From Trifolium pratense (Eukaryota > Streptophyta > Magnoliopsida > Fabales > Fabaceae), in the NCBI RefSeq assembly GCF_020283565.1, contig NC_060064.1:3866001-3930000 (forward strand): a stretch of 64,000 nt of DNA, written 5' to 3'. Positions 12,562-23,097 of the stretch are shown piece by piece (within the stretch, counting starts at the first letter, position 1; each line of letters opens with the position of its first letter). The translations under genes were made by a program, and so were the position numbers. The notes under the pieces are model-generated. The model ran no database searches. It was not told the DNA's origin and worked only from the letters and a program-made list of their open reading frames with translations.

Positions 12562-13038
12562 TTAGTTGTTCTTGCAGATTTCCTTGCAAGAATTCATAAT
12601 CGCATCAACACTACGAGCATCTGAAGAAAAAAATAACAAAGTTATGTGAGAAACATCATAAATTAAATTGATACTACTAAGATTGACTTGATACCATTAA
12701 ATATAATAATTCATAAAAGAGGTTAAGAATATGTTCATACCAATATTAACATTATTGGACTTGGAATAAGCACAACTTGTTGTACATTCATATGCAACTT
12801 TAGAGAATGCGTGTGGACATATTGCATTACAGCTCTTAATACATTTTATGTAACGTTTTGGAAAAAAGATACTGAATTGATCTTTACAGAAGACAGCACA
12901 CCCCATAGTGCAGCGGATTATCCCCGTGACGCTATTTGTTGTCAAAGGAGTATCATCGGCATTTACCAAACCGAATATAATCATTGTCATAGTCATCAAT
13001 GTAATCATAACAATGTTTTTCATCTCACTCTTTGCCAT
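12562..13038 (-). CDS. Secreted 10-cysteine CX3C peptide, thionin-like, copy 1
   Basis: Two exons on the minus strand: 13038-12741 (99 codons plus one base) and 12620-12562, joined by a GTATGA...TTCAG intron, giving 118 residues. Residues 1-27 are a signal peptide (Met/Ile/Thr-rich core, ending VNA). The mature part has ten cysteines at 43, 47, 51, 66, 70, 74, 85, 89, 111 and 115. All are spaced as CX3C or CX3CX3C, suggesting disulfide-linked helical hairpins. Exon 2 supplies the last CX3C pair, which supports the splice model. The layout resembles the 'plant thionin family' proteins of legumes and Arabidopsis; function is unknown. This copy has Val97 where the others have Ala. Without splicing the frame would run to 12697 and miss the last two cysteines. 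Confidence 0.85.
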
Positions 13039-13119
13039 AACTCTTTTTCGTGAGAAAAAATTGATATTTTGTTAATATATGTTTGATTGGATGATTTGAA
13101 GTTGAATAACTATAACCTC

Positions 13120-13127
13120 CTTTTATA
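13120..13127 (-). promoter_or_regulatory. TATA box of peptide gene copy 1
   Basis: TATAAAAG on the minus strand, 82 bases upstream of the start codon. The same box occurs at the same distance in the other eight copies: 16470-16477, 19775-19782, 35144-35151, 38490-38497, 41838-41845, 51412-51419, 54762-54769 and 58111-58118. Every copy therefore keeps a core promoter. Confidence 0.6.
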
Positions 13128-14008
13128 AGCAAATAACGATACATATTAAGTACATGTTCATAATTCATAAAATCTGCATCAAACTTGTAATGGAAATAGT
13201 AGCAGCATAATTACTAATCATGTAATAATTTAATTTATATTTATTGATTGTAATTTTTTTCATGATTCTTGCAGTTATATATCTACAAATGTCAACTTTG
13301 ATTTAATAAATATGTTTAAAAAATTGATTTAATAATAATTACATAATATTTACATTAACTATGAAAATATTGAGAGAAGATAATTCTTTTAGGAGTAGTT
13401 GGTTAAATTGATACCAGATTATAATTTTTTAAATACTTTAAACATAAACCAAGATATAATACACAACTATACACATTTAGAGATTACAACCAACAATTAA
13501 TTTGTGCTTTCGTAAGAAAAAAAAACTTTGTGCTAATGTGACGAAATTTTTATAGTACACTATAGCTTTTTCATTAGTGAAATATAGTGTATTAAAAAAA
13601 TTATGTTTTTTTTTTACATTTACAAGAATAAAGTTTAATATAATATAAAAAATAAGATTATTTATGTAAAAAGTAGTGGACCAGGCAGGCGTTAACTTAT
13701 GTCAAAAAAAATATATATGTCTTATGTTATGGTGAGTTTGTTAATAAAAAAATTTTGCTGCAAAAAAAAATATATGTTTATGTTATGGTGAGTTTGTTGC
13801 TACTAAAAAAAATTAAGAGTATTGTTGGTATTATGAATATAGATAGATAATCAATTAAAAAAATAATAGATTATTATATTCATTTCTTTTTTATAAAAAA
13901 AAAACCAACAATATTTGTAAAATTTATACAAAATCAAAAAATCTTATACACATGATGAATATCTTCCATGTAAATGAAAAAATGTCTAACTATAATATAT
14001 TAGAAATA

Positions 14009-15168
14009 GGCTTAAATATGAAAACGATCCCTGCAATTACGGCTTGTTTTGATTTTAGTCCCTGCAAAAAAAAAAGTTTGATTTTAGTCCCTGCAAAATA
14101 TCAAAACTTTTGAAAAGGTCCTTGAGGTGAATTTTTGGCTGACATGTCAAGTAATTGATGATTTGGCACATGCTGACTAAGATTTTTGATGACGTGGAAT
14201 TAATAGTTAATTTTTATTTAAAAAATGGAAAATAACATGTCAGATTTTTTTAAAAATAAAATAAAGTGAAAAATAAAAATAGAAAATTACAATACACTTA
14301 CAAAAAAAATGTTAACATATTATTAGATTTTAAAAAATAAATTATCAAAATAGAAGAAAGAAATCACGCAAAGAAGAAAAACACAGTTTCTATTCATCTT
14401 CTTCAAACCGCATAGGGGTTAATTTTATTTTGACGGTAAGAGGTTATTTGAAATTGAAAGTTAGGATAAGAAAGAGTTTTTGTTCATCATCTTCAAATTG
14501 TAGAGTTCTTCTTCGCGAGTTTTTCTACTGTTTGTTGTTGTTCATCTTCCTCAATTTTGTTTTTGTAATTTCGTTTTCTACTACTGGCTTTTTACATCAC
14601 CATGGGTAATTGACACCCACACACAGGAAGCTTTTCTACTGAAGAAGAAGAACCACCTTTGCTACTCCACATCTTTTTTCTTCTTTGCGTGATTTATCCT
14701 TAAATCGCAACTTTAATTCATGAACCCTAATTTTTGCCCCTTTCTTCTTAGCGTGATTTCTTTCTTCTATTTTGATAATTTATTTATTGTCAAATTAAAA
14801 TTTGATAATTTATTTTGTTTTTTTTAAATATAATATATTTTTTAATCTAATATATTAACTTTTTTATTGTAAGTATATTAAATTTCTATTTTTATTTTTC
14901 AATATATTTTTTTTATAAAAAAAAAATTTGACATGTTATTTTCCATTTTTTTATTTTTAAATAAAAATTAACGGTTAATTTCACGTCATAAAAAATTCTA
15001 GTTAGCATCTGTCAAATCATCAACTACTTGATATTTCAGCCAAAAATTCACCTCAATGACCTTTTTAAAAGTTTTGGTATTTTATAGGGACTAAAATCAA
15101 ACTTTTTTTTTGCAGTGGCTAAAATCAAAACAAGCCATAATTGCAGGGACCGTTTCCATATTTAAGCC
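14009..15168. mobile_element. Mutator-like element with long TIRs, unit 1
   Basis: 1160 bp, starting GGCTTAAATATG and ending CATATTTAAGCC, flanked by the 9-bp duplication TTAGAAATA (14000-14008 and 15169-15177). A 9-bp duplication is typical of Mutator-like elements. The terminal inverted repeats are about 370-420 bp. They are still readable out to the mirrored AGAAGAAAGAAATCACGC blocks at about 14351 and 14750. The middle is about 350 bp with purine-rich, GAA-rich sequence. There is no transposase, so the element is non-autonomous. Confidence 0.85.
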
Positions 15169-15911
15169 TTAGAAATAATAGAATAACATATTTATTTGTT
15201 TAAAAAATTTAATAATATTATTATAGTATATATAAAAAATCATATATATGGGGTAAAAAATTTACATGTAAGCGAATTAATATTTAATTTGTTTTAGTTT
15301 CAAATGAATATTTAATACAGTATTAACTATAAATTTTGTATTTTTATTTAAAAAAAACTAATATTATTATAAAACAAATGTTGATATTCGTTAAGTTTAA
15401 TATTTAGAATATTAACCACTGGAATAAAATGTTTAAAAATAAAAATCTATGTTAAAATGAATTTAACTATCTTATATTGTGACTTGAAGTTAAGTTTGTC
15501 ATGTTGTGAACACATAAATATAAAGTTTCACAACAAAATAAAATTTATTTTTACCAAGAAAAAAATATAAAATTTATTAGTCAATATTAAGCCGTGATTT
15601 TTGCACGTAATTTATACTAGTTAATATATTATTAGGCATGGAGTAAACATAACTAATGGTTACGTCATATGAAACTTTCAACAATGTCTTAAGGCAATTC
15701 ACTAATCAAAACAACCAACAATCCAAGCTATATATCAAGTGAAAATGCTACAATACTTTTATAAATAATATTACCAAGACATATTTTTTATAAATAAGAT
15801 TAGAATGTGATACACGTCGGAACTTCTGAGATTATTATTACAACAAAATTAAAGAAAAATAATCTATCACATAAACACTATTTGAAATTATTTGATTGTT
15901 AATTACATGTA

Positions 15912-16388
15912 TTAGTTGTTCTTGCAGATTTCCTTGCAAGAATTCATAATCGCATCAACACTACGAGCATCTGAAGAAAAAAATACCAAAGTTATGTGAG
16001 AAACATCATAAATTAAATCGATACTACTAAGATTGACTTGATACCATTAAATATAATAATTCATAAAAGAGGTTAAGTATATGTTCATACCAATATTAGC
16101 ATTATTGGACTTGGAATAAGCACAACTTGTTGTACATTCATATGCAACTTTAGAGAATGCGTGTGGACATATTGCATTACAACTCTTAATACATTTTATG
16201 TAACGTTTTGGAAAAAAGATACTGAATTGATCTTTACAGAAGACAGCACACCCCATAGTGCAGCGGATTATCCCCGTGACGCTATTTGTTGTCAAAGGAG
16301 TATCATCGGCATTTACCAAACCGAATATAATCATTGTCATAGTCATCAATGTAATCATAACAATATTTTTCATCTCACTCTTTGCCAT
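15912..16388 (-). CDS. Secreted 10-cysteine CX3C peptide, thionin-like, copy 2
   Basis: Exons 16388-16091 and 15970-15912, same splice sites and same 118-residue product as the majority of copies (Ala97). The coding sequence differs from the others only silently, for example AAT for AAC at codon 8. The stretch just upstream of the ATG reads TTTTTCTTGAG where most copies have TTTTTCGTGAG on the plus strand. Confidence 0.85.
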
Positions 16389-17349
16389 AACTCTTTTTCT
16401 TGAGAAAAAATTGATATTTTGTTAATATATGTTTAATTGGATGATTTGAAGTTGAATAACTATAACCTCCTTTTATAAGCAAATAACGATACATATTAAG
16501 TACATGTTCATAATTCATAAAATCTGCATCAAACTTGTAATGGAAATAGTAGCAACATAATTACTAATCATGTAATAATTTCATTTATATTTATTGATTG
16601 TAATTTTTTTCATGATTCTTGCAGGTATATATCTACAAATGTCAACTTTGATTTAATAAATATGTTTAAAAAATTGATTTAATAATAATTACATAATATT
16701 TACATTAACTATGAAAATATTGAGAGAAGATAATTCTTTTAGGAGTAGTTGATTAAATTGATACTAGATTATAATTTTTTAAATACTTTAAACATAAACC
16801 AAGATGTAATATACAATTATACACATTTAGAGATTACAACCAACAATTAATTTGTGCTTTCGTAAGAAAAAAAAACTTTGTGCTAATGTGACGAAATTTT
16901 TATTTACACTATAGCTTTTTCATTAGTGAAATATAGTGTTTTAAAAAAATTATGTTTTTTTTTTTATATTTACAAGAATAAAGTTTCATATAATATAAAA
17001 AATTGATTATTTATGTAAAAAGTAGTGGACCAGCCATGCGTTAACTTATGTTAAAAAAAAACATATATGTCTTATGTTATGGTGTGTTTGTTAATAAAAA
17101 AAATTTGCTGAAAAAATAAAAATGTGTTTATGTTATGGTGAGTTTGTGGCTACTAAAAAAAATTAAGAGTATTGTTGGTATTATGAATATAGTTAGATAA
17201 TCAATTAAGATTATTATATTCATTTCTTTTTTTAAAAAAAAGAAACCAACAATATTTGTAAAATTTATACAAAATCAAAAAATCTTATACACATGATGAA
17301 TATCTTCCATGTAAATGAAAAAATGTCTAACTATAATATATTAGAAATA

Positions 17350-18477
17350 GGCTTAAATATGAAAACGATCCCTGCAATTACGGCTTGTTTTGATTTTAGT
17401 CCCTGCAAAAAAAAAGTTTGATTTTAGTCCCTGCAAAATACAAAAACTTTTGAAAAGGACCTTGAGGTGAATTTTTGGCTGACATGTCAAGTAATTGATG
17501 ATTTGGCACATGCTGACTAAGATTTTTGATGACGTGGAAAATAACATGTCAGATTTTTTAAAAAATAAAATAAAGTGAAAAATAAAAATAGAAAATTACA
17601 ATACACTTACAAAAAAAAATGTTAATATATTATTAGATTTAAAAAAATAAATTATCAAAATAGAAGAAAGAAATCACGCAAAGAAGAAAAACACAGTTTC
17701 TATTCATCTTCTTCAAACCGCATAGGGGTTAATTTTATTTTAACGGTAAGAGGTTAATTGAAATTGAAAGTTAGGATAAGAAAGAGTTTTTGTTCATCAT
17801 CTTCAAATTGTAGAGTTCTTCTTCGCGAGTTCTTCTACTGTTTGTTGTTGTTCATCTTCCTCAATTTTGTTTTTGTAATTTCGTTTTCTACTACTGGCTT
17901 TGTACATCACCGTGGGTAATTGACACCCACACACAGGAAGCTTTTCTACTGAAGAAGAAGAAGAACCACCTTTGCTACTCCATATCTTTTTTCTTCTTTG
18001 CGTGATTTATCCTTCAATCGCAACTTTGATTCATGAACCCTAATTTTTGCCCATTTCTTCTTAGCGTGATTTCTTTCTTCTATTTTGATAATTTATTTAT
18101 TGTCAAAATAAAATGTGATAATTTATTTTGTTTTTTTAAATATAATATATTTTTTAATCTAATATATTAACTTTTTTTTTGTAAGTATATTAAATTTCTA
18201 TTTTTATTTTTCAATATATTTTTTTTTTTATAAAAAAAATTTGACATGTTATTTTCCATTTTTTTTTAAATAATAATTAACTGTTAATTTCACGTCATCA
18301 AAAATTCTAGTTAGCATCTGTCAAATCATCAACTACTTGACATGTCAGCCAAAATTTCACCTCAAGGACCTTTTTAAAAGTTTTGGTATTTTATAGGGAC
18401 TAAAATCAAACTTTTTTTTTGCAGTGGTTAAAATCAAAACAAGCCGTAATTGCAGGGACCGTTTTCATATTTAAGCC
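17350..18477. mobile_element. Mutator-like element with long TIRs, unit 2
   Basis: Same element and same 9-bp duplication TTAGAAATA (17341-17349 and 18478-18486). 1128 bp. It lacks about 32 bp of the left arm present in unit 1 (the ATTAATAGTTAATTTTTATT stretch after GACGTGGA), which accounts for most of the shorter unit length. The start codon of the small internal minus-strand frame is changed in this copy. Confidence 0.85.
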
Positions 18478-19216
18478 TTAGAAATAATAGATTAACATAT
18501 TTATTTGTTTAAAAAATTTAATAATATTATTATAGTATATATAAAAAATCATATATACGGGGTAAAAAATTTAGATGTAAGCGAATTAATATTTAATTTG
18601 TTTTAGTTTCAAATGAATATTTAATACAGTATTAACTATAAATTTTGTATTTTTATTTAAAAAAAACTAATATTATTATAAAAAAATGTTGATATTCGTT
18701 AAGTTTAATATTTAGAATATTAACCACTGGAATAAACTGTTTAAAAATAAAAATCTATGTTAAAATGAATTTAACTATCTTATATTGTGACTTGAAGTTA
18801 AGTTTGTCATGTTGTGAACACATAAATATAAAGTTTCACAACAAAATAAAATTTATTTTTACCAAGAAAAAAAATAATTTATTAGTCAATATTAACCCGT
18901 GATTTTTGCACGTAATTTATACTAGTTAATATATTATTAGGCATGGAGTAAACATAACTAATGGTAACGTCATATGAAACTTTCAACAATGTCTTAAGGC
19001 AATTCACTAATCAAAACAACCAACAATCCAAGCTATATATCAAGTGAAAATGCTACAACACTTTTATAAATAATATTACCAAGACATATTTTTTATAAAT
19101 AAGATTAGAATGTGATACACGTCGGAACTTCTGAGATTATTATTACAACAAAATTAAAGAAAAATAATCTATCACATAAACACTATTTGAAATTATTTGA
19201 TTGTTAATTACATGTA

Positions 19217-19693
19217 TTAGTTGTTCTTGCAGATTTCCTTGCAAGAATTCATAATCGCATCAACACTACGAGCATCTGAAGAAAAAAATACCAAAGTTAT
19301 GTGAGAAACATCATAAATTAAATCGATACTACTAAGATTGACTTGATACCATTAAATATAATAATTCATAAAAGAGGTTAAGTATATGTTCATACCAATA
19401 TTAGCATTATTGGACTTGGAATAAGCACAACTTGTTGTACATTCATATGCAACTTTAGAGAATGCGTGTGGACATATTGCATTACAACTCTTAATACATT
19501 TTATGTAACGTTTTGGAAAAAAGATACTGAATTGATCTTTACAGAAGACAGCACACCCCATAGTGCAGCGGATTATCCCCGTGACGCTATTTGTTGTCAA
19601 AGGAGTATCATCGGCATTTACCAAACCGAATATAATCATTGTCATAGTCATCAATGTAATCATAACAATGTTTTTCATCTCACTCTTTGCCAT
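19217..19693 (-). CDS. Secreted 10-cysteine CX3C peptide, thionin-like, copy 3
   Basis: Exons 19693-19396 and 19275-19217; majority 118-residue protein. The spacer about 700 bp upstream of this gene (plus-strand side) is where the 12-kb retrotransposon inserted. The promoter and the gene itself are untouched. Confidence 0.85.
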
Positions 19694-20401
19694 AACTCTT
19701 TTTCGTGAGAAAAAATTGATATTTTGTTAATATATGTTTGATTGGATGATTTGAAGTTGAATAACTATAACCTCCTTTTATAAGCAAATAACGATACATA
19801 TTAAGTACATGTTCATAATTCATAAAATCTGCATCAAACTTGTAATGGAAATAGTAGCAACATAATTACTAATCATGTAATAATTTAATTTATATTTATT
19901 GATTGTAATTTTTTTCATGATTCTTGCAGGTATATATCTACAAATGTCAACTTTTATTTAATAAATATGTTTAAAAAATTGATTTAATAATAATTACATA
20001 ATATTTACATTAACTATGAAAATATTGAGAGAAGATAATTCTTTTAGGAGTAGTTGGTTAAATTGATACTAGATTATAATTTTTTAAATACTTTAAACAT
20101 AAACCAAGATATAATATAGAACTATACACATTTAGAGATTACAACCAACAATTAATTTGTGCTTTCGTAAGAAAAAAAAAACTTTGTGCTAATGTGACGA
20201 AATTTTTATAGTACACTATAGCTTTTTCATTAGTGAAATATAGTGTATTAAAAAAATGATGTTTTTTTTTTTACATTTACAAGAATAAAGTTTCATATAA
20301 TATAAAAAATAGATTATTTATGTAAAAAGTAGTGGACCAGGCAGGCGTTAACTTATGTTAAAAAAAAATATATATGTCTTATGTTATGGTGAGTTTGTTA
20401 A

Positions 20402-20876
20402 TGTTCTGGTAAAAAACAAGGGGGTTTGTATTATTGATCAAATGGTGTGAATACACTCAGTTCAATCCCAACAACCCTGGGAGTTTAATAAGTCAGAATT
20501 CGATCTTTTTACAAATGAGAGTATGGAGCTATTTATAGAGCTTCTAGTCTTCTTCTCCAAGCAAGGGTTCCTAAAAATCCGGTCCTTAGCATCTTCTTCG
20601 GTGGTGTGGCGTGAAAATAGGGATGAGAACCTTGGTCTCCAAGCTATGGCAGTTGCGAGAAGTTTAATTCTTCCTTCTTAAGTTAGCGGTTGATGCAAGG
20701 AAGGAGAAGATATTTTCAGTAACGCAGAATCCAATCCTTTTTTGGCGTTGTCTTAGAATTGATGGTCGCGCCCTAGCTTCTAATCGCCTGTTTGTGTTTT
20801 ACCTGCTTTGGGCTTATCATCCTTTTTACTCTAATTGGGCTTATTGGATATTTTCTTAAGCCCATTGCCCAGTCCA
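20402..20876 (-). repeat. 3' LTR of the Tat element
   Basis: 475 bp, TGTTCTGG ... CAGTCCA as read on the plus strand. I found no difference from the copy at 31942-32416. The GGGGGG-containing polypurine tract of the element abuts it at about 20877-20890. Confidence 0.92.
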
Positions 20877-21064
20877 CAGCCCCCCAAGCACGAAGTCCAA
20901 AGGGGTGAAGTGCTTGAGTATGATTCGAATTTTCCCTCTAAAATTTGTAGCGCGGGAACGGTTTCATCACGTTTCTCCCCACTTTCTGATGCACGATCTC
21001 GCTCTCCTATGCCGTATCTATCAACCATTTCTCCATTTACTGATGACACGATCAGATATTTCCC

Positions 21065-21072
21065 CTATAAAA
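21065..21072 (+). promoter_or_regulatory. TATA box of first antisense gene
   Basis: CTATAAAA about 75 bases before the ATG at 21144. This suggests that the plus-strand gene has its own promoter inside the retrotransposon. Confidence 0.45.
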
Positions 21073-21143
21073 TGGATCACTCGACGATAGGATCCGCTCA
21101 TCACCTTTTCACCTGCTTACCTAACAGTTTTCTTTCTTACAGT

Positions 21144-21788
21144 ATGTCTCCCAAAAATCCTCCCTTTGAATGTGGTCAATCCCCTGCTTCCCCCGTCATC
21201 AAGCGGCTCCGCCGTATGTTGACCCTGAGTACGGAGGACTTAATGGACGATTTTGGTGAATTCTCGGAATTTGTCAAAGAGCTTAATGACTATTGCTGGA
21301 GGCTGACCAAGGAAGAGAAGCGTTTTCTAGACAGTGTGCTGCGTCTAGAGAAGGAGTTAAAGGATAGTGCATCCTTCGTGATTGCTGTGGAGAATGTCAA
21401 AGAATGCCACGCCGAAGTTGTCGAAGCTGTCGACAGTCAGATAGAGATCACGAAAGAAACCATGGGTGTGCAGGAGGAGATCTTAGGGATATGCTTCAAC
21501 GAGGAGCGGAGAGTGGACGATCGTTTGGCGCTGCTGAACAAGGAGATGAAGCCGCTTGTGAAGAGAAAAAGGGCTCTTCAAGGCGAAATCAGGGACGATG
21601 TCACTAAGCTGATTTCTAGGCGTCACTCCCTGGTGGACCTATTGGACAAGCAGAACGAACTGAGGGAGGATTTGAAGCCTATTGAAGAAAACATGGTGAA
21701 GGCGAAAAGGGTGAAACGAGCGTTGGAGGAGATGCATCGTATCGCCGTCGCCGATGCCAGTGAATTGGGGGGTTCCACCATGCCATGA
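21144..21788 (+). CDS. Antisense coiled-coil protein in the Tat element (214 aa)
   Basis: The frame is open from 20835, inside the LTR, but the ATG at 21144 lies after a TATA box (21065) and a leader of about 50 bases, so I chose it; it gives 214 residues. The N-terminus is Pro/Ser-rich (about residues 1-25). The rest is highly charged and helical, with heptad-like stretches rich in Glu, Lys, Leu and Arg (for example VLRLEKELKD, KEMKPLVKRKRALQGEI), predicted as coiled coil. It runs opposite to gag-pol. Antisense frames in this position are known in Tat-lineage elements and may be captured host sequence. Function unknown. Confidence 0.55.
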   Translation: MSPKNPPFECGQSPASPVIKRLRRMLTLSTEDLMDDFGEFSEFVKELNDYCWRLTKEEKRFLDSVLRLEKELKDSASFVIAVENVKECHAEVVEAVDSQIEITKETMGVQEEILGICFNEERRVDDRLALLNKEMKPLVKRKRALQGEIRDDVTKLISRRHSLVDLLDKQNELREDLKPIEENMVKAKRVKRALEEMHRIAVADASELGGSTMP

Positions 21789-22177
21789 AGTTCCTGCTCG
21801 CCAACTTTTTCCTTTACGCTTTTTTCTTTGCATGTTTGTAATTTGCTTTTGCATTTAGGACATTCCTTGTTTGTTCTTCATACTTTTTGCTTTCGTTGTA
21901 TTTCCCTTAAGTAATTTGAATTTCAATCTTTCCTTTTCCGTTATACGCTGTTTTCTATTTCTGCTAGTATCGCCCTCCTCTAAAATCTCCATTAACTTAA
22001 ATGGGTCAAACATTGACTTTTTGGAAAGATAAAAATAACGGTTCTCAAGACAGTCAAACCAAAGTAGTTGCGACCGTCCAAGCATTAATTACGACCGTTA
22101 ATAACGATGTTAGGGTTGGGCAAGATTGGCTATAAATATCAACTGTTATTCTCATCAACTTATTTTGAATCTTTATC
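21789..22177. other. Spacer between antisense genes 1 and 2
   Basis: T-rich 3' flank of gene 1, then the promoter of gene 2: TATAAATA at about 22131, some 45 bases before the ATG. No other feature seen. Confidence 0.45.
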
Positions 22178-22495
22178 ATGGAAAATAACAATGCGAAAAA
22201 ACCTGTTGCCAGAAGTACTCCGCCTCAGCGGAGGAAGAAAAGAGTTGAGGTTTCAACCTCTAACTCCACTCGCTCCCGAAGGTCTAAGGATGTCAAAAAG
22301 GTGGAGGTTATCGTTCTTTCCTCGGATACCTCCGATTCTGGTAGTGGTGATGAGGATTACGTTTCGTTTCTGGAGACCTATGTTCCTCCTGAGCTTCGTG
22401 CTTCCTCGTCCAGTGAAGAAGGGGGGTCCCGGGTCACCGTGGAATCCAAGATGACTTTCCCTGAGCCTGTGCAAAAGGATTCGGAGTCTGATTGA
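22178..22495 (+). CDS. Antisense small Ser/acidic-rich protein in the Tat element (105 aa)
   Basis: ATG at 22178, preceded by TATAAATA at about 22131 and followed by an AATAAA-type signal near 22560. The N-terminal third is basic (RRKKRVEV, TRSRRSKDVKK) and could be a nuclear localisation signal. The middle and end are Ser/Asp/Glu-rich (SSDTSDSGSGDEDY). No domain recognised; probably disordered. A proline and arginine-rich alternative frame over the same region (22107-22454) lacks this promoter spacing and was not chosen. Confidence 0.45.
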   Translation: MENNNAKKPVARSTPPQRRKKRVEVSTSNSTRSRRSKDVKKVEVIVLSSDTSDSGSGDEDYVSFLETYVPPELRASSSSEEGGSRVTVESKMTFPEPVQKDSESD

Positions 22496-23097
22496 TAGGA
22501 TTTTAGGATTTCTCCATGTAACCTTGGTTTCTCCTCGTTGTACTTTCCATTTTCTGCTAATAATAAAGATTTTTCTTTCTTGCTTTGAGTAGAATGTATT
22601 ATTTTATGTCTTGTCTTTCCTTGATTTTTGGCTTTTTCTCGTTTGGCGTTGTTTTGGATATCTTTGTCGCGCCCCTAAGGCGAATCAAACTTTAAAGAAT
22701 GGCGCCACTCTCCCCGCATGTAGGCGTCGTATTTAGTTATCTGACGATAAATCTTCTAAGGTTTATTCTCGAGATACGCGCTTTGACACGTATTTAATCC
22801 GACGACGCGTGCGTTACCTCTTGCTTCAACTTCTGGACTTCGAACAACCGAAAAGGTTTTTCTCTTTAAATAGTACCTCTGTTTCCTTCCCTTTGCTTGT
22901 TTCTTCTCGCAAATCCGTACTCTTTTTCGCATATCCTTCTTCGATTCTCCAGCAAGCCTTTGTTCAACGCTACGTGTTAGGACGCTCCCAGCTTTGTCAA
23001 TTTCTTTGAGGTATTCTTTCTTTTATACCTTATTCCTTTTCGCCGATTTGGCCTGTGTTGCGTAGGAACCCTAGTTTTCTGATTTAGGTTTAGAAAG
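22496..23097. other. Spacer and promoter region of antisense gene 3
   Basis: Contains a TTTAAATA TATA-like box at about 22866-22873 and a pyrimidine-rich leader before the ATG at 23098. The open frame at 22809-23009 is low complexity and I do not regard it as a gene. Confidence 0.4.

Noticed and set aside
12562..13038. Classifying the peptide as a nodule-specific cysteine-rich (NCR) peptide or defensin
   Set aside because: NCR peptides normally have four or six cysteines with different spacing, and defensins have a CX2-3C plus GXC pattern. Ten cysteines in CX3C motifs fit thionin-like proteins better.
12811..13053. An 80-codon plus-strand frame overlapping every peptide gene
   Set aside because: It is antisense to the peptide exon 1 and is kept in each copy only because the copies are nearly identical. 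It runs opposite to the TATA box and splice sites that support the minus-strand gene.
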